From the NCBI GenBank assembly GCA_006226425.1, contig SBGX01000006.1:124001-188000 (forward strand): DNA of 64,000 bases, in the 5' to 3' direction. Below are positions 35,704 to 44,700 of the stretch, piece by piece. The stretch's first letter is position 1. Each line of letters opens with the position of its first letter. The notes under the pieces are model-generated. The model saw nothing but the letters and a program-made list of their open reading frames with translations. It ran no database searches and was not told the origin of the DNA. This stretch comes from Bacteroidota bacterium. GTDB lineage: Bacteria > Bacteroidota > Bacteroidia > Flavobacteriales_D > Crocinitomicaceae. The position numbers were made by a program, and so were the translations under genes.

Positions 35704-37761
35704 ATGGATACCTCAGCCAAATATCTGATTAATCGGGAACTGAGCTGGTTGAGCTTTAATGATCGGGTATTGCAGGAGGCTCAGGATGCCAACAACCCCT
35801 TAATCGAACGCTTTCGCTTTCTAGGAATATACTCGAACAATATGGACGAGTTTTTCAGAGTCCGGGTCGCGAATGCCCGACGAATGCTGGCCCTGAAAAA
35901 TGTTACCATTGAAGGCTTTGATGGAGGGCCAAAAGAACTTCTGGAAGAGATTCGGAAGCGAGTTATTCTCCAGCAAAAGAAATTTGAACAGGTCTACCGG
36001 GAAATTAGTGTTTTGCTGGAAGAAAAGGAGATAATTCAGGTGAATGAATTAAACCTGCTGCCGGAGCATAAGATCGCCCTGGAACGCTTTTACCTCGATG
36101 AGCTCCGTCACGTGATTGTTCCAATCATTCTCCAGGCAAATCTACCCTTTCCGAAACTGAGGGATAAGAGTATTTACCTGGCGGTTAAAATGTTTACAGA
36201 TAAGAAGCCGATGTATGCCCTGATCGAGATTCCAGCACAATTTCCCAGGATTCATCAGATTGAGGACGAGGACAAGCATTACTTTATTATTCTGGACGAT
36301 ATTATTCGCTTGCACCTGGAATCCATCTTTTCCATTTTTGAGTTCAATGACATTCAGGCATATACCTTCAAATTTACGCGTGACGCAGAGCTAGATCTCG
36401 ATGACGACCTGTCTATTTCTTTCATTGAGAAGATTGAAAAGAGTCTGAAAAAACGAAAAAGGGGGGAGCCTGTCAGATTTGTTTATGACAGTCAGATGCC
36501 CGTTGATTTGCAGGGATATCTATTGAAAGCATTGAACCTGACCTCAGGGGTAAACGCCATATCAGGAGGGAGGTATCATAATTTCAAAGATTTTGGCCGT
36601 TTTCCTGATTTTGGAAATAAAAGTTTGATTTACGAGCAACGACCTCCACTTAGACACCCGGTGCTGGGGAAGAAAAGAGTGTTGATTAAAACGATTCTGG
36701 AACGGGATATTTTGCTACACTTTCCCTATCAACAATTCGATTATATCGTGGACATCCTTCGGGAAGCAGCGATTGACCCGGCCGTGGAGTCGATAAAGAT
36801 CAATGTTTATCGGGTCACAAAAAACTCCCAAATACTAAGCGCCTTGATGAGTGCGGTGAGTAACGGTAAGGAAGTAGTGGTATTTGTCGAGTTGCAAGCC
36901 CGCTTCGATGAAGAAAATAACCTGATTTGGGCACAGCGTTTGAAGGACCATGGGGCGAGGGTCGTCTATGGATACCGAAATTTAAAAGTGCACTCCAAAC
37001 TCTTTCTGATCACCAGGGAAAACAAAGGCAAAAAGCAGCGGATTGCATTTGTGGGAACCGGGAACTTTCATGAAGTAACGGCAAAAGTGTACACGGATTT
37101 GGCCATCCTGACGGCACATAAATCCATTACGGAAGAGGTAGATCAGGTATTTAATATGCTTGAGAACTCAAAGCTGGAATCGGAGTTCAAACACTTATTG
37201 GTTTCGCCGAAGACGAATCGAAAAGCCATCGTACAATTGATTCAAAAGGAAATGGATCAGGTCAAAAAGGGTAATAAGGGACTGATTCAAATTAAAATGA
37301 ATAACCTGGTGGATAGTGGAATTATTCAGAAATTGTACGAAGCCAGTCAAAAGGGCGTAAAAATTCAACTGCTAATCCGAGGAATTTGCTGCCTGATCCC
37401 GGGAGTGAAGGGAGTAAGTGATAACATAGAAGTAATCAGTGTTGTCGGGAGATATTTGGAGCATTCCAGAATGATGATTTTCCATAACAATGGGAACCCA
37501 AGATATTACATTACCTCAGCGGATTTGATGACCAGAAATTTGGACAAGCGAATAGAAGTTGGGATTCGGGTATATCAGACCGATATTCAGGAAGAGCTAC
37601 AGTTTGTTTTTGATAGCATGTGGAGAGATAATTGCAAGGCCAGAATCGTTGATCAGGAGCAATTGAATAAATATCGTAAGCGTGACCAGGAGAACGTTTG
37701 GCATGCTCAAAAAGAAATGTATCATTATTACGAGGATAAATTAAAAGCGAAAATCTTATAA
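35704..37761 (+). CDS. ppk1: Polyphosphate kinase 1
   Basis: 685-residue PPK1, which makes long-chain polyphosphate from ATP. The N-terminus 'LINRELSWLSFNDRVLQEA' is characteristic. The autophosphorylated His430 lies in 'LKVHSKLFLI', followed by 'GTGNFHEVTAKVYTDL'. A second HKD-like region near the C-terminus has 'SVVGRYLEHSRMMIFHN'. It is directly followed by ppx (13 bases), so synthesis and breakdown of polyphosphate are made from one transcript. Confidence 0.97.
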   Translation: MDTSAKYLINRELSWLSFNDRVLQEAQDANNPLIERFRFLGIYSNNMDEFFRVRVANARRMLALKNVTIEGFDGGPKELLEEIRKRVILQQKKFEQVYREISVLLEEKEIIQVNELNLLPEHKIALERFYLDELRHVIVPIILQANLPFPKLRDKSIYLAVKMFTDKKPMYALIEIPAQFPRIHQIEDEDKHYFIILDDIIRLHLESIFSIFEFNDIQAYTFKFTRDAELDLDDDLSISFIEKIEKSLKKRKRGEPVRFVYDSQMPVDLQGYLLKALNLTSGVNAISGGRYHNFKDFGRFPDFGNKSLIYEQRPPLRHPVLGKKRVLIKTILERDILLHFPYQQFDYIVDILREAAIDPAVESIKINVYRVTKNSQILSALMSAVSNGKEVVVFVELQARFDEENNLIWAQRLKDHGARVVYGYRNLKVHSKLFLITRENKGKKQRIAFVGTGNFHEVTAKVYTDLAILTAHKSITEEVDQVFNMLENSKLESEFKHLLVSPKTNRKAIVQLIQKEMDQVKKGNKGLIQIKMNNLVDSGIIQKLYEASQKGVKIQLLIRGICCLIPGVKGVSDNIEVISVVGRYLEHSRMMIFHNNGNPRYYITSADLMTRNLDKRIEVGIRVYQTDIQEELQFVFDSMWRDNCKARIVDQEQLNKYRKRDQENVWHAQKEMYHYYEDKLKAKIL

Positions 37762-37774
37762 GTTTGTAAGACCG

Positions 37775-38665
37775 TTGAAGTTTGGAGCAATTGACATAGG
37801 GACCAATGCGGCCAGGTTACTGGTAGGTGAGGTGACGAAGCAGGACAATCATTCGTTTGTGAAGAAGATTTCTTACACCAGAATCCCGTTAAGATTAGGC
37901 GAGGAGGTTTTTGACAAAGGGGAACTTTCTCCACAGAAAATGGAGGATTTTGCGAAGGCAATGGAGGCCTTTAAACTGATTTCTGAAATCTTTCAGGTAA
38001 AACAACTTAGGGCTTGTGCTACCTCAGCCATGCGGGAGGCGTCCAATAGAAATGAAGTTCTTAAAAAGATTCGCAAGCGGACATCAATTGAAATCGAAGT
38101 CATCTCCGGAGACGAAGAAGCCAGATTGATTTTCGGAACATTCTTTCTCCTGGAATTCGATAAGGATTCACCTTTCGTGGTGATTGATGTGGGGGGAGGA
38201 AGTACTGAGGTGAGTCTGTTTGAAAACGGAAAGCGAGTAGCGGCCAAGTCTTTTCAGGTTGGAACTTTGCGACTTTTGAAAGGAAAGACCCATGAGAATG
38301 TGTGGAAGGACATCTCGGGGTGGATTCGGGAAAATGTAGATTTTAGCACGGAGCATCAAATTTTTGCTACAGGAGGAAACATCAATAAGGTACATAAACT
38401 GTTGGGAGCTCAAAACACGGAAGCACTGGAGGTGAAGAAAGTGAAGAAGTTGAGAGATCAGTTGGCAGATTTGAGCGTGGCTCAACGGGTGGATAAATAC
38501 CAGCTGAAACCGGATCGGGCGGATGTCATTGTTCCTGCCTGTGATATTTACCTGTACATTTTGAAACAGCTCGAGGCAAGTCAGCTTTTCGTTCCCAAGA
38601 TAGGACTGTCAGATGGAATGGTCTATGACATGTACCTGGACGAGGTAGGAACTAAAAAGAAATAG
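37775..38665 (+). CDS. ppx: Exopolyphosphatase (Ppx/GppA family)
   Basis: 296-residue member of the Ppx/GppA family within the actin-like ATPase fold. It begins 'FGAIDIGTNAARLLVGEV' (phosphate-1 loop) and has the second loop 'VIDVGGGSTEVSLF'. It removes terminal phosphates from polyphosphate or hydrolyses pppGpp. It is the short form lacking the C-terminal HD-like domain of E. coli Ppx. The start is a TTG at 37775, as no ATG precedes the first beta-strand. Cotranscription with ppk1 favours polyphosphate as substrate. Confidence 0.92.
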   Translation: MKFGAIDIGTNAARLLVGEVTKQDNHSFVKKISYTRIPLRLGEEVFDKGELSPQKMEDFAKAMEAFKLISEIFQVKQLRACATSAMREASNRNEVLKKIRKRTSIEIEVISGDEEARLIFGTFFLLEFDKDSPFVVIDVGGGSTEVSLFENGKRVAAKSFQVGTLRLLKGKTHENVWKDISGWIRENVDFSTEHQIFATGGNINKVHKLLGAQNTEALEVKKVKKLRDQLADLSVAQRVDKYQLKPDRADVIVPACDIYLYILKQLEASQLFVPKIGLSDGMVYDMYLDEVGTKKK

Positions 38666-38675
38666 ACCAAAGCGA

Positions 38676-39164
38676 TTAATCGATTGAAAGATTTTTAGCT
38701 TTTGAAAGAACGTCCTGCTTCATTTCTTCGGCGTAAGCAAGCATTTTTTTCTGAACGTCGGCCTGAGAAGCACCAATGATTCTAGCGGCCAGAATTCCTG
38801 CGTTTTTCGCAGCATTCAGCGCGACTGTGGCTACCGGGATTCCGTTGGGCATTTGCAGAATCGATAAAATACTATCCCACCCATCAATGGAATTTGAAGA
38901 CTTTATTGGTACGCCAATGACAGGAAGAGGAGTCAGTGAAGCCGTCATTCCAGGCAAGTGTGCCGCTCCCCCGGCACCGGCTATGATTACCTGAATACCT
39001 CTTTCAGAAGCATTTTTGGCATACTCCACCATGCGTTCCGGCGTTCGGTGAGCAGAGACAACCTCCAGTTCATATTCAACACCGAAGTGATCCAGGATCA
39101 AAGCGGCTTCTTTCATGATAGGAAGGTCTGAAGTGCTTCCCATAATAATACCAACTGCAGCCAT
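38676..39164 (-). CDS. purE: N5-carboxyaminoimidazole ribonucleotide mutase
   Basis: 162-residue class I PurE, which converts N5-CAIR to CAIR in purine synthesis. Family motifs: '[15 protein letters not shown]', '[11 protein letters not shown]', '[12 protein letters not shown]' and '[20 protein letters not shown]'. It needs PurK as partner, which is encoded 7 kb upstream on the same strand. purE lies 26 bases behind a LytTR response regulator gene and is probably co-transcribed with it, which is an unusual setting. Confidence 0.97.
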   Translation of the reverse strand: MAAVGIIMGSTSDLPIMKEAALILDHFGVEYELEVVSAHRTPERMVEYAKNASERGIQVIIAGAGGAAHLPGMTASLTPLPVIGVPIKSSNSIDGWDSILSILQMPNGIPVATVALNAAKNAGILAARIIGASQADVQKKMLAYAEEMKQDVLSKAKNLSID

Positions 39165-39190
39165 GTTTCGTTTTAAGGCAAAAATAGAAA

Positions 39191-39916
39191 TTATATTCCT
39201 AAACGCATTTTTAGCTCGGGGTAAACACTCCGGCTAACGGGGATTGTTTGGCCTTTGGAAAGAATGCATCGGTAGCTGTTTTTTTCGTAGGCTTCCAGGC
39301 GAGAAAGCTTGTTTAAATTAATGATGAATGAACGATGTACCCGGATGAAAAATGCGGAGTCCAGTTCTTTTTCATAAAAGGAGAGCGTCTTTTTCTTGAG
39401 ATAATACTTTTCAGCTGTATGGATTTTAACGTAGTCGTCATAGGCTTCCAAATAATCAATTTGATCTGTCGGAATGATTTCAATGCCCGCATCATGTTTG
39501 ACAACAATCCGCTTCCGGGTATCAGGAGCGTAGTGAAGGTTTTCACGGATTGGATGAGCAGAATGATCTTCCTGATGGAGAAGCTTGTCAATGGCCCGGT
39601 CAAATCGTTCTTTTGAAAAGGGTTTGAGCAAGTAATCTGTCGCACTGGTTTCAAAGGCCTGGACGGCATAACTATCGTAGGCAGTTGTAAAGATGACCTT
39701 TGGACTTGATTGAAGTAATTCGAGAAGCTCGAAACCATTGATTTTGGGCATTTGAATATCCAGAAAAAGGAGCTCTGGTTCCAATTCCCGAATCATTTTC
39801 ATCGCCTCAAAGCCATCGCGAGCCTCACCAATGATTTCAATATCTGATCGGTCTTCTAAATATTCCCGGATCAACTCCCGGGCAAGTTGTTCATCGTCAA
39901 TGATCAGTGCTTTCAT
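39191..39916 (-). CDS. LytTR-family response regulator
   Basis: 241 residues. The receiver domain starts '[20 protein letters not shown]', with Asp53 in '[15 protein letters not shown]'. A LytTR DNA-binding domain occupies about 135-240 ('[20 protein letters not shown]', '[20 protein letters not shown]'). It binds DNA after phosphorylation by the LytS-like kinase encoded just upstream, with which it overlaps by 20 bases. The target could be the LiaF-like gene of the same operon. Confidence 0.94.
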   Translation of the reverse strand: MKALIIDDEQLARELIREYLEDRSDIEIIGEARDGFEAMKMIRELEPELLFLDIQMPKINGFELLELLQSSPKVIFTTAYDSYAVQAFETSATDYLLKPFSKERFDRAIDKLLHQEDHSAHPIRENLHYAPDTRKRIVVKHDAGIEIIPTDQIDYLEAYDDYVKIHTAEKYYLKKKTLSFYEKELDSAFFIRVHRSFIINLNKLSRLEAYEKNSYRCILSKGQTIPVSRSVYPELKMRLGI

Positions 39917-40967
39917 CTACTTGTTCTTTTGTGGGAATGTCAATGCGAACTAAAAATTGTCTATCCTGTTTGTCGGTGTGAAGTAAGCCTTCCCGGCGAT
40001 AGAGTAGGAAGAGCTTTTGTCGGACCGCCTTAAGGCCAAACCCTGTGCCCCGAACATGAGTAACGGAATCGGGATCGTATGGGTTTTCGATTTCAATGGA
40101 CAGGTAGTTCGGGGATTCTTTCACCCGGATATGAATAGTAAATTCTCCGGTAATTCCGTATAAACCGTGCTTGATCGCATTTTCGACAAGAGGCTGTAAT
40201 AAATTGACGGGAATATCCCGGGAAAGGAGTTCATCAGGAATTTCTCGATGAATATGCAGACGATCGCCAAAGCGGATTTGTTCTATTTGCAGGTAAAAAT
40301 TGAGCAGTTCCAACTCAGCATCCAGGCGACTGAAATCTTCCTTTTTTTGTTGAACGATCAGGCGCAGGTATTCCGAAAGGGAAAGAATCATGTGGCGAGC
40401 TTCTTCCGGTCTCGATTTAACGAGTGTATGAATGGAATTAAGAGCGTTGAACAAAAAGTGTGGTTGAATCTGCTGTTTCAGTTGCTCCAACTCCATTTGG
40501 ACGAGTTGCTTTTCCTGGGAGACCATGAATTTATGTTGCCTTTTGGACTGAATTTCATGATGATCGATCCACAGTTGGTAACTAATAAGTAGCAAACAGA
40601 CAAAGACAAGAATGATCTTAAGCGGCAGGGAGCTGTAAAGAAAGGACTGATAATCAGAAACTTCTGAAAGAAAGCTTTTTGCCCAGACCAGGTCCAACGC
40701 GACGTAGCCCAGGCAAAAAACCACAAGAATACTTAAGTTCCCGATATGTAGAGCCGAACGGGCATGGTAATAGCGGTGGATACGGTAAAGAATATAACTG
40801 GTCGCCAGAGCATACAGAAAAGAGAGCGTGGACTCGGAGACATAGACCCTGGGCTCAAAACCGGCATGATAGAGTTGAAAGGCATAGAAAAGATGCAGGA
40901 GCAGCCAAAAGCCAATCAGAAAAAGAAAGCGGTTTCGAATGGTTGTGCCAAACAGGGACTGTAGCAT
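39897..40967 (-). CDS. LytS-like sensor histidine kinase
   Basis: 356 residues with four membrane spans (about 12-32, 48-64, 76-96, 116-134), a short coiled coil and a His_kinase domain with 'QQIQPHFLFNALNSIHTLV', His170 being the phosphorylated residue. The ATPase part has 'LLQPLVENAIKHGLYG' and a 'GTGFGLKAVRQKL' G-box. This is the usual partner of LytTR regulators; the cognate gene overlaps its 3' end. It senses something at or in the membrane, since there is no periplasmic domain. Confidence 0.92.
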   Translation of the reverse strand: MLQSLFGTTIRNRFLFLIGFWLLLHLFYAFQLYHAGFEPRVYVSESTLSFLYALATSYILYRIHRYYHARSALHIGNLSILVVFCLGYVALDLVWAKSFLSEVSDYQSFLYSSLPLKIILVFVCLLLISYQLWIDHHEIQSKRQHKFMVSQEKQLVQMELEQLKQQIQPHFLFNALNSIHTLVKSRPEEARHMILSLSEYLRLIVQQKKEDFSRLDAELELLNFYLQIEQIRFGDRLHIHREIPDELLSRDIPVNLLQPLVENAIKHGLYGITGEFTIHIRVKESPNYLSIEIENPYDPDSVTHVRGTGFGLKAVRQKLFLLYRREGLLHTDKQDRQFLVRIDIPTKEQVDESTDH

Positions 40968-40972
40968 ATTTC

Positions 40973-41725
40973 TTACCTGTAGTTCGTAATTTCAATTCCT
41001 CCGAAGACACAATTTCCTTTGATCACCAATGTTTTTTCAGAGAGCTCGTGCAAGTCTTTATTGAGTCGCTTGTCTTCCGTTCCTCCAAAAATCGTATCGA
41101 CTTCTGAAACTATTTTCCAGGAGTCTGGAACAATGAGGGTGATCCCTCCGAATGCGGCAGTTAATTCCATGGTTGCGGTTCCTTCAAAATCACATTGGAG
41201 CATGTTGAGTTCGATTCCACCAAAAATGGCGGCAATTTCAGCTCCTTTGAAGTTTTTTGTAACGATGTTCTTCGTGTCCCCACCAAAAACGGCTTTGGAC
41301 ACAATAAAATCCGGATCATTAGCCAATGAGGGGTCCCTTTCGAACTCTTCCCGACATTTTTTGTGTTTGAAGTGTTTCCTGGAGGAAGAGGATTTAAAAA
41401 TAATTCCGATTCCAAAAGCAATTATGGCGAAAGGAATCAACCACTTGACTTCTACGTATTGTGGGTAAAAGTCATTGAGAATGAAAAGAGAACCAACAAT
41501 AATGAGGATATAGGCGCTTTTCTTTTGGAAACCGTGTTTTACCAGCATGATTAGCCCAATGGCGATCAAAAGGACTTTCCAACTGAGAATAAATTCCGGG
41601 ATCGGAAAGCTGAGTTGTTTCAATAAGATGACAACTCCTGCAAGGATGACGAGCAAACCGGTGAAGAGTTTGGCCGTTTGTCTTCTGCGAGGATTGTGTT
41701 TAGGAAATCGGTCGTACATGTTCAA
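40973..41725 (-). CDS. LiaF-like membrane protein with FGG repeats
   Basis: 250 residues. The N-terminal half has about four membrane spans (20-105, DUF5668-like). The C-terminal half is a soluble beta-repeat domain of the LiaF/DUF2154 type, with the unit [VIA]FGG repeated five times ('VFGGDTKNI', 'IFGGIELNM', 'AFGGITLIVP', 'IFGGTEDKR', 'VFGGIEITN') about 20 residues apart. In Firmicutes LiaF holds back a cell-envelope stress kinase. Here it is first in an operon with a LytS kinase (5-base spacer) and LytTR regulator, so a similar inhibitory role is a fair guess. Confidence 0.85.
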   Translation of the reverse strand: MNMYDRFPKHNPRRRQTAKLFTGLLVILAGVVILLKQLSFPIPEFILSWKVLLIAIGLIMLVKHGFQKKSAYILIIVGSLFILNDFYPQYVEVKWLIPFAIIAFGIGIIFKSSSSRKHFKHKKCREEFERDPSLANDPDFIVSKAVFGGDTKNIVTKNFKGAEIAAIFGGIELNMLQCDFEGTATMELTAAFGGITLIVPDSWKIVSEVDTIFGGTEDKRLNKDLHELSEKTLVIKGNCVFGGIEITNYR

Positions 41726-41744
41726 ATAATTTATGATTCTGAAA

Positions 41745-41775
41745 CAAAGGTGCAGTCTTGAAAATGAAGTAACAA
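41745..41775 (-). promoter_or_regulatory. Promoter of the LiaF-like/LytS/LytT/purE operon
   Basis: Minus strand TTG (41775-41773), 20-base spacer, CACCTTTG (41752-41745), one mismatch from TTG-N20-TAnnTTTG. It ends 19 bases before the ATG at 41725. Confidence 0.6.
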
Positions 41776-41793
41776 GGAATAATAGGCGAACTG

Positions 41794-44700
41794 TTACTCC
41801 ACGTCGGTAGAAGGTACCTGGGCTGCGTTTTTAGGACTAAAAATAATGAGACTGGAGTCGTCAGTTTGTTTAAAGTCTCCCTTCCATGATTCCCACTTTC
41901 CTTCGACGGTACGAATCATTTCTTCCGGAATAGGATCACAGGACTCGATGCTTTGAATCAGTTTTTTAATGCTAAACTTCTTGCGAAGACTGGAACTGAA
42001 TTGGTCGGTGATCCCATCCGTAAATAAAACGATCTGATCAATTTCAGACAATTTGATTTCGTAGCTGTGATACTTGCTAAATCCGCTATCACCCTTGTCA
42101 CCAATATGTTTACTCTCTCCACTTTGGATGATACAATGACTCCCTTTTCGGGTGATGAACTTGCTTCCCGCGCAGGCATATTGGATTTTTTCTTCGCTTT
42201 CATCACAAGCAATCAGACAAATTTCCATGCCGTCATTGATCCTCGAATTTCCGGAGTGCCTAAATATTTCCGAGAGTTTTTGATCCAGTTCATTCAGAAT
42301 TTTTCCTGGATCAAGTAAGTGATGATCCGAAATAATCTGTTTCAGAAAATTAATGCCCAGCAAAGTCATGAAGGAACCAGGAACACCATGTCCGGTGCAA
42401 TCTGCCAGAGCGATCAGACGTTTGCCCCCAAAAGAAGAGACCCAATAAAAATCACCACTGACAATGTCTCTCGGCTTGAACAAAAGCTGTAAATCCGGGA
42501 AGCAGGATCTGAGTTCCGGAAGTTCCGGAAGCAGTTTTTCCTGGATCGTTTTGGCGTAACTGATACTATCCCGGATATTTTTGTTTTGTTGCTCTATAAG
42601 CGTTTGCTGTTCTCTGCTTTGCGTAATATCTCTAGCCAGGGAAAGAAATCCCTGCACAAGCTTTCCGGAGCCGGGAGCCATTAAAAGAGTGGTTTTCTGT
42701 CCCACCCAGATTTCCTTTCCGCCCTTGGTGCAAACTGGAAATTCAAAATAAGAATATTGTTGTCGCTCCACAAATTGTTTCTCGTAAAACTCATGAACCT
42801 TTTGCTTGTAGGCTTCAGAAGCGAGAAAGACCGACTGTCTCCCGATGAGTTCTTCGGCCGTGTAGCCCAGTTTTTCCTGGAAACGCCCGTTTACATAAAC
42901 AAAATTGCCATGCACATCTACATAAAAGATGAAATCATCCGCATTTTCAACCAGTTTTTCATAGTTGTTCTCAATTCGGACACGTTCGGAAACATCTTGA
43001 CCAAAGACAACAGTTAGCGAGTTGGAAAATACCTTGCAGGACCACTCGATCCATGTTTCCTTTCCGGAAGGAAGCATCATGGGGACGACCGTTTTAGTGT
43101 CGTCCTGAAAAAGTTGTACGAGGTCGATTTCCTGGTTGTCAAGGTACAATTTATGGATGCGTGAATTCAATGAGGAAAGCGGTTCTCCTAAAAAGTCACT
43201 TGGATAAAAATGCAGCAAATGGTGGGAGTTCTCACTGACATAAGTGATCATTTTGTTTCGATCAAAGGCAATGGCCAGAATATTCCCTCTATTGATGATT
43301 CCAGAGGTGAAAATCAATTTTTGAAGTGATTCGTTCCGAATGTAGGTCGTGAATATGGAAAGACTCACCGAAACCATGACGGCCAGAATAAAAAGAATCT
43401 CATTATAAACGGCGTGTTCGACCTGAAAAATAATGCTGGATGCCACAACAATCTGTAAAACCGAGTAACTAATTACCTCGTTCATTCTGTGTAAAATGAA
43501 AGGTGTTAAGGAAGTGGCTAATGTGATGACCACCACATAAAACGGGTCAATTTCACTGAGATAAGCCCCGGTGTAGCTTTGTAAAAGGATGACCACTAAA
43601 CCAGCATGAAGGAGGTGCTTTTTCCAGTTTTCCGGAAGTATTCTGGAGACGGATAGCACAAAGAGGACGAACATGATAGCTGCTACGGTGTAATTCAACC
43701 AGTGCAAGCCATGCAAATTCTCTTCCATTTCGATCGCGAGAAAGTGTGCAGCTGTATTGGCTATAAAGCCGAATGCCAAAATGATGCTCCGAATCTTGGG
43801 GCTGATTTGTGTGCTCTGACTTTCAATAATTTTATTGAGTTCAAAGCTTTTGGAGCGATCCAGAACCAGTACATTGGTTAGTGCGATGGCCAAAATAACG
43901 ATGAGCAGGAACCATTTACTTTTCCAGAAAGGAGTATGGTTAGCAATTTTGATCGAAGCGATCGGACTGAAATTAATGCCATCATAGGTCGATTTCACTT
44001 CAAAAACATAATCCTGATCAGCTAGCTCGGAAAAAAAGACCTCTTGTTTTGTTGTAATGGGACTCCACTCACTGCTCCGTCCTTTCAGTCGGTAACTGTA
44101 ATAGACATTCTTCACTTTGGGATTGATGACAGCAAATTTGATTCGGGTAACAGAGTTATCGGTTTCTTGCTGAAACAACTCATCATCCTTGCTTTGAAAT
44201 ATTTTTGGAGTTGTTGGTGGCGGGGTGTTTTCGAGAATATCAGTATTGATTGAGAAAAGGCCTTCAATGGTTCCAATAAAAATTAGTTTTTCGTTTTTGT
44301 ACTGAGAACGCATGTGAGTTTCATATCCTCCAAAACCATTCTGATTGTTAAAGTGAAGACTCTGTAGAACACGTCCCTCTTTGTTTACGTTGAGTTTGGT
44401 GATCCCTTTGTTTGTTCCGATAAATAAATTGCCATAATCGTCAGCGATCAGGTTGTAGAAGATCGTGGAAACAAAATTCTTTTTATCCCGGATGGTAACT
44501 GTTTCACCATTTGGAAGGATTCCCGCAATTATTTTTCCGTAAGTGAACCAGCAGGTCCCATATTTGTCACGAGTGGAAACACCAGAGTAGTCTCCAAACT
44601 TAAATTTATGTTTCAGATTATTAACCTGCTTGCTTTGAAGTTGGTATTCGATGATTCCACTATTGGCTCCAAAGTAGATCAGTTTCTTTTCGGGAACGTA

